This document shows, one piece after another, positions 1 to 7,353 of a stretch of 10,114 nucleotides of DNA. The position numbers and the translations under genes are program-made. The notes beneath the pieces are model-generated. The model did no database searches, was not told the origin of the DNA, and was given only the letters and a program-made list of their open reading frames with translations. This DNA is from Hyphochytrium catenoides (lineage: Eukaryota > Sar > Hyphochytriomycetes > Hyphochytriales > Hyphochytriaceae). The stretch covers positions 1,066-11,179 of the forward strand of contig FLMG01000520.1 in NCBI GenBank assembly GCA_900088475.1. Reading direction: 5' to 3'. Each line of letters begins with the position of its first letter. The first letter of the stretch is position 1.

Positions 1-70
1 TCTCTCTCTCTCTTTTTCTCTCTCTCTCTCTGTCTCTCCGCCTCTCCCTCTCCCCTCTCCCTCTCCCTCC
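1..70. repeat. (CT)n pyrimidine tract at the left window edge
   Basis: Nearly pure C/T sequence: TC dinucleotides, then CCCTCT-type variants. The first purine is the G at about 32, after which G is rare and A is absent until past 90. It is the same repeat type that closes the window on the right. A contig end inside a microsatellite is the simplest reading. Confidence 0.9.
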
Positions 71-514
71 CCCTCTGTCTCTTCGGTTCTGATGACACAC
101 CGCTAACAGTTAGCCGTTAGCGGGCAGTGAACAATAATGTCTCTTTGATGTCTGCCAACGCTCCTCCTGCCTCTTCACCGTCGTGTGGGACGCGTTCCTG
201 CACTGTTCGTCTTCATCCTCCTCCTCCAAAGCGCGCGCTCCTCTGCCATCGTCTCTCTCTCTCTTTCTCTCTTCTTCTTCTTCGTAGGCTTTGAGGATTG
301 GCGGGCTGAGTTGTTTGTCTATCTATCCAGATCTCTCTGTCTCTTGTCTGCAAATCAGAGCTTCTTCAGATCTCTGTGCCTCGAGCTCTTCGGCGAGAAC
401 GAGAGAAGATCGTGGGCGTCAGCAATGGATCTTTATTGAGCTCCTTTGCTCTTAAGCCTAGAAAGAAAGCGTCCAACATATACAGAGAGCTCGTTTTCGC
501 TGCTGGAAGAAGTG
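71..514 (+). promoter_or_regulatory. 5' flank / probable leader of the MFS gene
   Basis: About 440 bases with no coding region I can support. It holds a perfect hairpin at 100-123, a second C/T tract at about 249-286, and a five-codon upstream reading frame (ATG at 425, stop TGA at 437-439) that ends 75 bases before the likely start of the transporter. A second short ATG frame begins near 92 and stops at once. Whether these upstream ATGs are in the mRNA depends on the unknown transcription start. The open frames crossing this stretch start at non-ATG codons and run through CT repeats, so I do not count them as genes. Confidence 0.45.
100..123. repeat. Perfect inverted repeat (8-bp arms)
   Basis: The arm CCGCTAAC (100-107) is the exact reverse complement of GTTAGCGG (116-123), with an 8-base loop. 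The GTTAGC hexamer also recurs inside the loop, so alternative foldings exist. It lies about 390 bases upstream of the transporter ATG. It could be a protein-binding palindrome or a leader hairpin; function unknown. Confidence 0.6.
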
Positions 515-1957
515 ATGGTCCGCACTCTGTCCGAGGCATTGACGCCTGGCTGGATGATGAGTCTCTTTCTGACCATCAATGTCATCTGTTACCTTGACAG
601 AGGCATCATCCCAGGCGCTCCGACGAGCTTCACAGCTTTCATCGCCTCCACAATGCGGACAGAGGAGACAGGCGCTCTCTTTGGTCTGCTCAACAGCATC
701 TTCATCGTCGGGTACAGCGCGGCATCCATCGCTGTGGGGCACTTGGTTCACCTGATGCCGCCGATGAGAGTCATCGGCTATGGATTGGCCATTCACGCGC
801 TAGCGGTTCTAGGCTCTGGTCTCTCTTATTATACGCAAAGCTATTGGTGTCTGCTGATCGCCAGATGCATCTCTGGCGTGGGTGAAGCTTCTTTCTGCTC
901 TATCGCGCCGACTTTCATCGATGACAAAGTGCCTGCGCAGTGGAAGGGTCGCTGTATGTCTCTCTTCTATGTGGCGATACCTGTTGGCATTGGCAGTGGC
1001 TACATCTTTGCCGGGGCAATGGCCACACATTGGGGTTGGCAGTGGGCCTTCTTCTTGCAGCTGATCCCTTTCATCCCTTGCACTGTGCTCTGCTTCTGTC
1101 TCGATGAGCTGCAACTTAACCATCAGGCGCGGCAACAGGAAGAAGGCCCAAGCATGACAGTTATTGGCGAGGAAGAAGGGAAGAAAGCGCGGCCAGCAGT
1201 AGAGAGTCCGCCAGACAACGGGACTTTGAGCCTTTCTAAAGATCTGAAGAGTATTCTGTCCTCGCCTCTCTACGTCATGACCGTGCTAGGAGAGGCCGCC
1301 TTCAGCTTTGTCTTTGCCGGGCTAGCTGCCTTTGCCCCGGGGCTAGTGCTGGATCTGGGCTTTTTTGTCTCTGAGGCGGAAGGCTCGCTATACTTTGGGC
1401 TGGTGACCACGCTCTCTGGCATTGCTGGGTCAGTTCTAGGCGGGCTGCTCTTTGATCGGTTCTCTAATGCGCTAAATCCAGGACCAAACCTCTCTGTGGG
1501 CCTGGCGCAGCAGGCTTTCTATGGACTATTCGGCTTCTTTATTATGATGTTCCTGCCCTGGGCTTCATCAGCTTCTCTCTTCTTTCTCACTGTTTTCTTA
1601 GGTCTCTCTGTGTGCACTTCTTCCTTTACTCCTACGCTGTTCGTCATCGTACGCACCGTGCCAGTCAGAGCTCGATCTCTGGCTATCGGTCTGCAGAATG
1701 TTCTGCTCCATGTCTTAGGCGATGTGCCATCTCCAGTGCTGATTGGAGCACTGAAAGATGCCATGGCGCCGTCGAGTATGAAGGTGCCAGGCACTAACCG
1801 GTACTCTCCTGAGGGACTCAAGAGACTTAGGGAAACGTGTCTCATCGTGATCTGTTGGCTGGGCTGGATGGCAGCCTTCTGGGTTGGCGCATACATTTTC
1901 TATAGGAAGCAGATGCCCAAGAAGGTTCGACAAGCCCGACAAATGGCCTCCGTATGA
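515..1957 (+). CDS. Spinster-like major facilitator superfamily transporter
   Basis: An intronless frame of 480 residues encoding a polytopic membrane carrier. In the first helix is the family signature C-Y-L-D28-R29-G. After helix 3/4 comes R117-x3-G-V-G-E124-A-S followed by IAPT, the spinster hallmark. The second half has a run close to LLHVLGDVPSPVLIGAL near residue 410, again typical of spinster proteins. A polar central loop of about 45 residues, rich in E, K and P (roughly 200-250), separates the two six-helix halves, and the tail is basic (KKVRQARQ). The usual MFS motif A between helices 2 and 3 is degenerate (GHLVHLMPPMR). Known spinster proteins export lipids such as sphingosine-1-phosphate or lysophospholipids by proton-coupled transport; the substrate here cannot be told. 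The frame is open back to a TGA at 437-439, but the first ATG is 515; the longer version would need TTG at 446. Length matches the family (about 480-530). Confidence 0.9.
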   Translation: MVRTLSEALTPGWMMSLFLTINVICYLDRGIIPGAPTSFTAFIASTMRTEETGALFGLLNSIFIVGYSAASIAVGHLVHLMPPMRVIGYGLAIHALAVLGSGLSYYTQSYWCLLIARCISGVGEASFCSIAPTFIDDKVPAQWKGRCMSLFYVAIPVGIGSGYIFAGAMATHWGWQWAFFLQLIPFIPCTVLCFCLDELQLNHQARQQEEGPSMTVIGEEEGKKARPAVESPPDNGTLSLSKDLKSILSSPLYVMTVLGEAAFSFVFAGLAAFAPGLVLDLGFFVSEAEGSLYFGLVTTLSGIAGSVLGGLLFDRFSNALNPGPNLSVGLAQQAFYGLFGFFIMMFLPWASSASLFFLTVFLGLSVCTSSFTPTLFVIVRTVPVRARSLAIGLQNVLLHVLGDVPSPVLIGALKDAMAPSSMKVPGTNRYSPEGLKRLRETCLIVICWLGWMAAFWVGAYIFYRKQMPKKVRQARQMASV

Positions 1958-2616
1958 ATAATATCAGCTCTTTTTGACGTCTCCCATGTCCTGCGTCTTT
2001 GTTCGCCTTTCTCCCTCTCGCTCTACACTCGTGCCCTAATCCTTTCATCCACGTCTTCTTACTCCTCTATCTCACTAGGGTTACGCTTTACTTGGTAGCG
2101 ATGTCAGTAAGAAGAGCCCAGAGCCATCATAGATGCCTCTCAGCCTGTAGGCTGCCGGCGGCCAGACACTCTATAAGACTAAAGCAAGAGGCTATAGAAG
2201 CGAACCCTAAAAGGACAGGGGCAGACCCCAGCAACATGCGCCACAAGCTGGAGAAGGTGCTGGCGAAGGGAGATAGACAGAGAAAGGAACAGGCAATAAA
2301 CGCAAAGCTAGAACGAGAAGAGTTTGTCTGAGAAAAGAGAGAGAGCGCGAGATAAGTAGAGGAGGGTGGAAGCTGGCAGCACGTAGTCCACTGCATTCTC
2401 AACAGTGCCACACGTCTACAGAATGGACTTGTGCAGCACCAGATCCCCGACATTGTCCGTGGCAAAGGGTCTGCTTTATTAGCAATAAAGAAGAAGAAAG
2501 ACTTGCCCCTCCAGCGCCGCGCTGAGGCACCACCCATGAGCATTCTGCCCTCTGGTTTGCACCTCTGTGTGATGTGTACACTAGCCCAAGAATCCGAGAC
2601 CGGCGAGCCAAACAGT
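1958..2616. other. Convergent intergenic region between MFS and eL31 genes
   Basis: This stretch should contain both 3' untranslated regions. The only ATG-initiated frame of note on the plus strand is 2101-2331 (76 codons), basic and K/E-rich near its end, with no similarity I recognise; I leave it as unproven. A long minus-strand frame (2660-2127) simply runs on from the last eL31 exon in another register and looks like a shadow. AATAAA occurs on the plus strand at 2295-2300 and 2484-2489, and on the minus strand at 2480-2475 and overlapping the eL31 stop at 2621-2616. Confidence 0.5.
2474..2490. terminator. Palindromic bidirectional poly(A) signal candidate
   Basis: CTTTATT (2474-2480), AGC, AATAAAG (2484-2490): a perfect 7-bp palindrome with a 3-base centre that presents AATAAA on both strands. 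It lies 137 bases past the eL31 stop and 527 bases past the MFS stop, between two convergent genes, so one element could serve both transcripts. AATAAA is the general eukaryotic poly(A) signal; whether this organism uses it is inferred. Confidence 0.45.
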
Positions 2617-3141
2617 TTATTCATCAACGTTCTCGGTCTGCAGTCCCTTGAAGGAAGCAACCTCTACGTGCTGGACAAGGGTGTAGAGCTGCAGGGAGAA
2701 CGTAAAACTCTATCGTCAGTCGCATCACAGGACAAAGGACAGTGCATCAACGCCTACCTTCTCCTTAGCCTCCTCATCCTCATTGCGTCTGCGAGACAGA
2801 CGTACACGTACGCGGTAGGGCACGTTGCGGACGCCCTGGGACCAGAGGAACTTGTTCAGCTTAGTGTCAATGCGCACATCCTTTGTCCTCATAGCCTTCT
2901 CAGCGAAAGCCTTGATCTCACGGATAGCGCGAGGAGCCTTCTTCTTGAAAGTACTAGAAAGATAGGACGTAGATAGTCATCAACAGAACAAGACATGGCA
3001 AAGATTAGCCACCTCAAAACACAGTGAACTTCCAGTTTATCATAAGTAGACGTACACGCCATGGAGCCTCTTGTGGAGGTGGATGGTGTAGTCGCGGCTG
3101 ACTACGTCCGCGGCCTTAGCCTTTCTGTTGTCCTTTGCCAT
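2617..3141 (-). CDS. RPL31: Cytosolic large-subunit ribosomal protein eL31 (three exons)
   Basis: Exons, in transcript order: 3141-3056, 2953-2758 and 2688-2617 (stop TAA 2619-2617). Introns are 3055-2954 (102 bp, GTACGT...CTAG) and 2757-2689 (69 bp, GTAGGC...GCAG, with an internal CTGAC). Joined length is 354 nt, 117 residues, matching eukaryotic eL31 (about 110-125). The protein begins [19 protein letters not shown] and has the family blocks H23-K-R-L-H-G, F31-K-K-K-A-P-R-A, DVRIDT at 54-59, W66-S-Q-G-V-R-N-V-P, [15 protein letters not shown] at 76-90 and LYTLV at 95-99. eL31 is a 60S surface protein near the exit of the nascent-peptide tunnel. Start choice is clear: the upstream bases read GGCAAG before ATGG, and the N-terminus aligns with the family. 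Intron 1 splits codon 29 and intron 2 falls between codons 94 and 95. No single open frame covers the gene, so it is easily missed without splicing. It is head-to-head with the CDIN1-like gene. Confidence 0.96.
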
Positions 3142-3738
3142 CTTGCCGGTTATTAAGTCTTCAGATCACCCGCGGGCTTGGCGTCTGCAGTCTTGGATTG
3201 TGAGGGCTCAATGGCGATGAGAAAGCTTCAGAAGCCCGAGGCAGACAGAGCCGAAGCTGCGCCACTGGCGCGAGTGGTCAACAAGCACTGGCGCGGCGGG
3301 TATTATTACGATAACTATGGTAATAACACGGTGATAAGGCTGTATTACTATTACTACCCATGATTGGTGGAGGCAGTCCCAGGCAAATCCAAAACTCCGC
3401 CATGTAGAGGCCATCGGGGAAATTAATCCACGAGGTTAAATTGCGTAATAGCGGATATTCAATATACAGGATATAGAGTTGTTGTATTTGTGATAAATTG
3501 CTTAGAATTTGATCCTAGGGGAGGTCTGAAATGATTTCATCTGCCAGGTTTTGCAGATTCTTTTTCTGAAGATTTAGCGGATCTTTCTGTTGAGATGACA
3601 GAAGAGGTCAGAGTCTTGTTGAAAGAACCATTGCGGTACAAGCACTGGGCCTTGGGATGAGCCGTCTAGGGGCCTTAGGATGGAGAGGATGTCTTTGGTT
3701 GTTTAAACACCCATCTGGGTGCTCTTGCTCCCTCACCA
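3142..3738. promoter_or_regulatory. Divergent intergenic region between eL31 and CDIN1-like genes
   Basis: The 597 bases between two head-to-head start codons must hold both promoters. An AT-rich island at 3301-3357 is built from TATTAC/GTAATA words and includes a perfect inverted repeat, TTATTAC (3303-3309) and GTAATAA (3320-3326). An ATTGG/CCAAT core lies at about 3362-3366, which reads CCAAT on the eL31 strand roughly 220 bases upstream of its ATG. A second AT-rich part covers 3420-3510. No TATA box is well placed for either gene. Frames on either strand here start at non-ATG codons and look unreal. Confidence 0.5.
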
Positions 3739-5237
3739 ATGCGGCCCGAAGTATATCATGTCATCGCTCAGCTCTGTCAGGAGTGTATAGAGCACAGGAC
3801 GGTGCCAAGCTTCCCAGAGGTTGCGGAAAGGCTAAAAGAGAGTGGTCTAGGTAGAGATTGTATGCACCACATCTGCATATAGCCAAACTTTTCCCTGTCC
3901 TGCTAACAAGACCTAAATGTAGCAGATGCATGGGTGTCCATGGACACCGTGCTGAGCATTCGCGCGACCATCGCTCAGAGACACATCAAGCAGTCATATC
4001 ACCTGCACCGCCGACCTGAAGCTTTACAGCTGTACATGGAGAGAGTTCAAGAAGGAGAGACTATCCTACAAGTGGCGCAAAGCGTCAGATTTTCCCCTTA
4101 CCTTCTAGCCAGGTAAAGTGGAGGTTCTGCTACACGGCGCCGGGCTGGCCTTCTGGCTTATGTCTCCCTACCAAGACTGATTATAGAGAGAAAATATGAT
4201 CTTCATGGCAAAGATCTGGCCCGAGTGATGAGGGATTCGAGGCTTATCATGGACGAAAAGCTCCGAGAGCAGGTAGTTCGAGGCCAAGACTATTCTCATC
4301 ACGTCCACACGTCTGAGACAGTTTTTGGCAGGTGGAGGCGTGTATTGAGCTTGACCAAGACGCATCGCCCTACATTGATACCCTGAAAGGTGTCATAGGA
4401 GAAGAGTATGAGACTCTGCTTTACCAGGAGCTTGAGCTGCGGCATATCCCTTTCGAGTCTGAAGAATCACTAAGGTTAGTCCCAGGTTCTCTCCAATCAA
4501 GAGGGCGCCATAACGTGCGGCAACGGGTGAGGTGTGGGCGGTCACGTTGCACTGTCTTCCCTGTGATATATCTAGCTGAAGCTTGTTGGAGTCTCTCGTG
4601 GGCCTGGGGGAAGTTGGCGGGGAAGAGATCTAAAGGGAGCGAGAACTATAAAGACGCGTAGGAGAGAGGGAGAGAGGCGACTGTCAAGGAACTCTAGAGA
4701 TGACTGAAAGAGGAGAAAAGAGAGAGAGAGACGTTGGCTTCTTCCGCCGTCTTTAGTCTGTGCCTTGCTGCTCTCATCAGGGCGCGAGGGGTGGCCAAGA
4801 CTCCAGACGCCAAGCTTCTGGTCCCCTTGGGCGTGACTCTGCCTGCGAAGAGCGATGGTCACATAGTGGAAGGGGAAGAAGAAAGGTCCTCAAAGAGCTA
4901 CGTCGTGAACTGGATTGACAGTAAGGCAATGTTTGGAGACTATGAGAGCTACTACGAAGACCACCTTCCACAGGTAAACAGCTGAGGCCTTGCATCTCAT
5001 AGCTTAGGAAGACGGGCTCTGACCTGCTTGTGTGCCTCACAGATACGCAGCTATGTGCATAGATTTGGCCCAGGATTAGTGATCTACTGGTTTGACTTCG
5101 ATGAGAGGCTTAACTCTGATCCAGATGTCCTTGTCCTCCGCTCTTTCCCCAGCTCCTACTCCCTGCCAGCGCACGCCGAAGCATCTGGACGGCTAGGCGG
5201 AGTCCCAGCTCTCACGTGCGACATCTCCATACGATGA
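3739..5237 (+). CDS. CDIN1: CDIN1 (C15orf41)-type PD-(D/E)XK nuclease, six exons
   Basis: Exons 3739-3850, 3923-4112, 4176-4272, 4332-4474, 4781-4973 and 5043-5237 join to 930 nt (309 residues; human CDIN1 is about 281). Introns measure 72, 63, 59, 306 and 69 bp, all GT-AG; intron 1 has a TGCTAAC branch site at 3901-3907. The N-terminal half (about 40-180) is the helical region, with AQRHIKQSYH near 55-64 and FSPYLLAR ending at 101. The C-terminal nuclease core shows T188-P189-D190, the TPD motif naming the domain, then W225-I-D227-S-K229-A-M-F-G-D (the D-x-K half of the active site) and R252-F-G-P-G-L-V-I-Y-W. All presumed catalytic residues are present, so the enzyme looks intact. In animals CDIN1 binds codanin-1 and is mutated in congenital dyserythropoietic anaemia; its role in protists is unknown. 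The start is fixed by an in-frame stop at 3676-3678 and by alignment of the MRPEVYHVIAQL end with the family. The last 25 or so residues diverge. Confidence 0.93.
3851..3925 (+). other. CDIN1-like intron 1 with tandem NAGNAG acceptor
   Basis: The donor is GTAGAG at 3851 and the branch site TGCTAAC at 3901-3907. The acceptor reads TAGCAG at 3920-3925. Splicing after TAG (3922) gives ...SGLADAWVS; splicing after CAG (3925) gives ...SGLDAWVS, one alanine fewer. Both keep the frame, so proteins of 309 and 308 residues are possible. Confidence 0.8.
4475..4780 (+). other. Long intron 4 of the CDIN1-like gene, with GA repeats
   Basis: This intron runs from GTTAGT to CATCAG. At 306 bp it is four to five times longer than its siblings (59-72 bp). 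The extra length contains purine-rich tracts (about 4660-4680 and 4708-4732) of the same type that fill the rest of the window, so it seems to have grown by microsatellite expansion. The flanking exons share codon 181 (AG + G, Arg) and the protein continues straight from the EESLR block to the TPD motif. Confidence 0.85.
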
Positions 5238-6636
5238 CACGGCGCTCTCCAGGTCCCTGGATCTGAGGACAAGGCAAGAAAGAAGACTCTTAACGCTCTT
5301 ACACATTTCTAGCAAAGACCCAGTCTCCGAGCTCTACGTATCAGACTCCCAAGCCAGACGACATAGCGCTAGTGAAAGAATAGTGACCCGATGAAGGCAG
5401 CCTGTAAGCCGTGGTACTGATGGCATTTCCAGTCCTGGCTGGCCTCCGAAGCTGAGGCTCTTGTGCGCGTGCCCATCTCGCTAAGCTCTCTCACTTCTCT
5501 GTCAACCCCCAATCCGAAGCCGCTGCGCCCTCTCTGCTCTTGGCTCTTTGCCGTGGAAGGAAGAGTTCAGCCAAAGGGAGATCATTGATACACCGAAAGC
5601 TAAGATCTGAAGGCACTCGCAACAATTTGGTTCCTTTCTTTCTTTCTCTCTCTCTCTCGCACCCTCCCACCTCCTCTCTCCTCTTCCTCACAAGCACGGG
5701 AGCCCTTTCAGCTTCTCTGCTTGGTCTACGATCCTTTGTGCAGACAATCGTCCGGGCCAAGAATGCTGGCGGGCCTCGGAAACACTTTCAAAGAAAGGGG
5801 AATACCGTTCTCACGGGGTTCCTCTCAGGCCAGGGGCACACTTTCTCTCTTTCCCTTGCCTTCCTCTCGCGCCTTCCTGGCCGCCTCCTTGCACACGCAC
5901 ACACTTTCTCTCTCTTTCGCGGTTGATCTCAAAGGTTCTCCTCGTCCCGTTATCGCCCCCTGTGAGCCATTCCTGGACCCGACATACGGAAGAGCCGACT
6001 GGTCCCGTATGAGGAGACAGAGAAATGAATATACGGGACAAAGAGGTCAGACAAATGCGGGAGGCTAAGAGAAACAAGGCAAACAGGAGACCAGGAAAGA
6101 GACGAAGAGAGAGGACACCAAGAAAAAGACAAATAGAGAGGAGATAGATTGGATGAAGTTGCGCCAAAGCAGCTTTGTTTACCTCCCGAGGCTCAGACAT
6201 TATAGGAAGAGAAGACTCTTCTCTTAGTCTCTCTTTGCTTTGCAATCTCCACTGCCTCTCTCTCGCGTCTCCCATCAATACTATAACCCTGCGTTAGGAT
6301 CTTCACGAAGATTGTCTGATGTACGTTAGAATATAGGTAAGGGAAGCTCTCGAAAGCATCATGCCCTAGTAATAGGCTCAAAGGACAAGAAGACGGAGAA
6401 GAGCGATAAGTGGAGAGAAGAGAGCTCGGATAAGGGACGCCAGCCGCGAGCCTGGCGCACCACAGAGAGCCTAGCTTAGCGCATGATGGACCCAGCTCCA
6501 GCACCACTGCTTTCCTTTAGAGCAACAACAGACAAGAGGCAGGGCTCCCCAAGGCGTGGCGTCAATGTAACCTCACTGGAGGCCTCACCACCCATACAGC
6601 CCATCGATAAGAAAAGGAAAAGATATATAATTCTGC
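5238..6636. other. Intergenic, repeat-rich stretch without a proven gene
   Basis: About 1.4 kb after the CDIN1-like stop. C/T tracts sit at 5633-5695 and 5839-5920, and G/A tracts at 6017-6150. Long open frames cross it on both strands because CT and GA repeats encode Ser-Leu and Arg-Glu without stops; their composition shows no domain. Least repetitive is 6190-6630: on the minus strand an acceptor-like TACTAG at 6371-6366 opens a 56-codon frame to a stop at 6193. On the plus strand an ATG at 6483 opens a proline-rich frame with a KKRKR cluster leading into the duplicated unit at 6637. Neither is recognisable. Confidence 0.5.
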
Positions 6637-6744
6637 GTTATGTCTCTTGCTCTGTGCTATCGATTCTCTCTCTCTCTCCAGTGCCGGCTGTTATGTCTCT
6701 TGCTCTGTGCTATCGACTCTCTCTCTCTCTCTCCAGTGCCGGCT
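6637..6744 (+). repeat. Tandem duplication of an intron-like unit (53 + 55 bp)
   Basis: Unit 1 is 6637-6689 and unit 2 is 6690-6744. They differ only by one T/C change and two extra bases in the CT run; a partial third copy (GTTA) follows at 6745. Each unit starts GTTATGT, carries a CT tract, ends the tract with CCAG, and closes with the octamer TGCCGGCT. Read as introns, each would be 45 or 47 bp with donor GTTATG and acceptor CCAG. Confidence 0.85.
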
Positions 6745-7090
6745 GTTAAGAAAGTGATGCAATGACGACGTTTGGCAGAGGAAGAGAAGGTTTCCCAGTC
6801 CGAATGAATATCTTGGTACTTCCACAGTGGTCCTTGGCCATAATAACTGCTATGCCAAAGAAGTGGAGGGAGGTAAAGAGAGACCACAAGCTTACGCGGG
6901 ACAAAGGGCTGACGAGCCAAAGAAAGAGAAGAAGAAGAAGAGAGAGAGAGAGAAAGGACAAGCAAAGAACAGGCAGAGGAGAGAGAAAGACGCCACAACA
7001 GACCAACCCTGGATAAATAGCTACATTTAACTGCTTAAATGCCGAGAAGAGAGAGAGAGGGAGAGAGAACAATAGTCTTGCAGGAGGATA
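6745..7090. other. Ambiguous stretch with competing short open frames
   Basis: On the plus strand an ATG at 6762 opens a frame rich in hydrophobic and tryptophan residues up to a donor-like GAG/GTAAAG near 6871; after that the frame turns into a K/R/E run made by GA repeats (6915-6990). On the minus strand the same bases, after an acceptor-like GGCATAG, encode an equally plausible tract beginning SYYGQGPLWKYQDIHSDW. At most one can be real and I cannot choose. Both stop resembling protein at the GA tract. Confidence 0.25.
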
Positions 7091-7091
7091 G

Positions 7092-7122
<31 letters not shown>

Positions 7123-7132
7123 CCCATTTTTA
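7091..7132. repeat. (CT)n tract
   Basis: Almost uninterrupted CT dinucleotides after GATATC. It is complementary to the GA tract at 7311-7348 and could pair with it across the two hairpins between them. Confidence 0.85.
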
Positions 7133-7192
7133 GCCCACTTTCCGGCAGACCATTAGCCTTTACTCTCCCCCTGTGTCTTCCATTCTGTATGG

Positions 7193-7216
7193 GGCAGCAC
7201 TGGAGATAGTGCTGCC
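7193..7216. repeat. Perfect hairpin, 9-bp arms and 6-base loop
   Basis: GGCAGCACT (7193-7201), GGAGAT loop, AGTGCTGCC (7208-7216). The arms match exactly and are GC-rich, unlike the surrounding CT/GA sequence. No T-run follows on either strand as in an intrinsic terminator, which would be out of place in a eukaryote anyway. Confidence 0.75.
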
Positions 7217-7241
7217 GTTCTCTCCCCCTGATCTCTATCCA

Positions 7242-7284
7242 CTCTAATCTTCTGCAGCTATCTCACAGCAATTTTAGATTAGAG
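7242..7284. repeat. Second inverted repeat, 9-bp arms and 25-base loop
   Basis: CTCTAATCT (7242-7250) pairs exactly with AGATTAGAG (7276-7284). The loop includes CTGCAG and ends with AATTTT. It starts 25 bases after the previous hairpin. Confidence 0.65.
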
Positions 7285-7310
7285 AGAAAGAACCCCCAGA
7301 AGCTGTGGGG

Positions 7311-7322
7311 AGAGAGAGGCGA

Positions 7323-7350
<28 letters not shown>
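7311..7350. repeat. (GA)n microsatellite
   Basis: Thirteen AG units at 7323-7348, preceded by a further GA-rich stretch from about 7308. It is a near-perfect mirror repeat of purines, the type of tract able to form intramolecular triplex DNA. Confidence 0.9.

Positions 7351-7353
<3 letters not shown>

Noticed and set aside
185-597. Two plus-strand open frames before the transporter
   Set aside because: They start at GTG codons, run through CT repeats or overlap the transporter in another register, and have no domain.
2101-2331. ATG-initiated plus-strand frame of 76 codons, basic C-terminal half
   Set aside because: No similarity I recognise, lies in the probable 3' region of two convergent genes, and has no clear splice partner. 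Not excluded, but not supported.
2127-2660. 177-codon minus-strand frame
   Set aside because: Overlaps the last eL31 exon in another register and contains repeat-derived Ser/Leu/Phe runs.
2431-2976. 181-codon plus-strand frame
   Set aside because: Antisense to eL31 exons 2 and 3, whose identity is certain, and starts at a non-ATG codon.
5491-6278. Long overlapping frames on both strands, some with hydrophobic runs
   Set aside because: CT tracts read as Ser-Leu-Phe and GA tracts as Arg-Glu without stops, so long frames are expected by composition. The hydrophobic stretch on the minus strand looks like a pyrimidine-rich intron read through.
7150-7290. Possible U5-like snRNA (GCCTTTAC near 7156 and an AATTTT Sm-like word near 7270)
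   Set aside because: The loop sequence lacks a base compared with the U5 loop and has no flanking stem; the Sm-like word is incomplete. The hairpins are kept as unexplained structure only.
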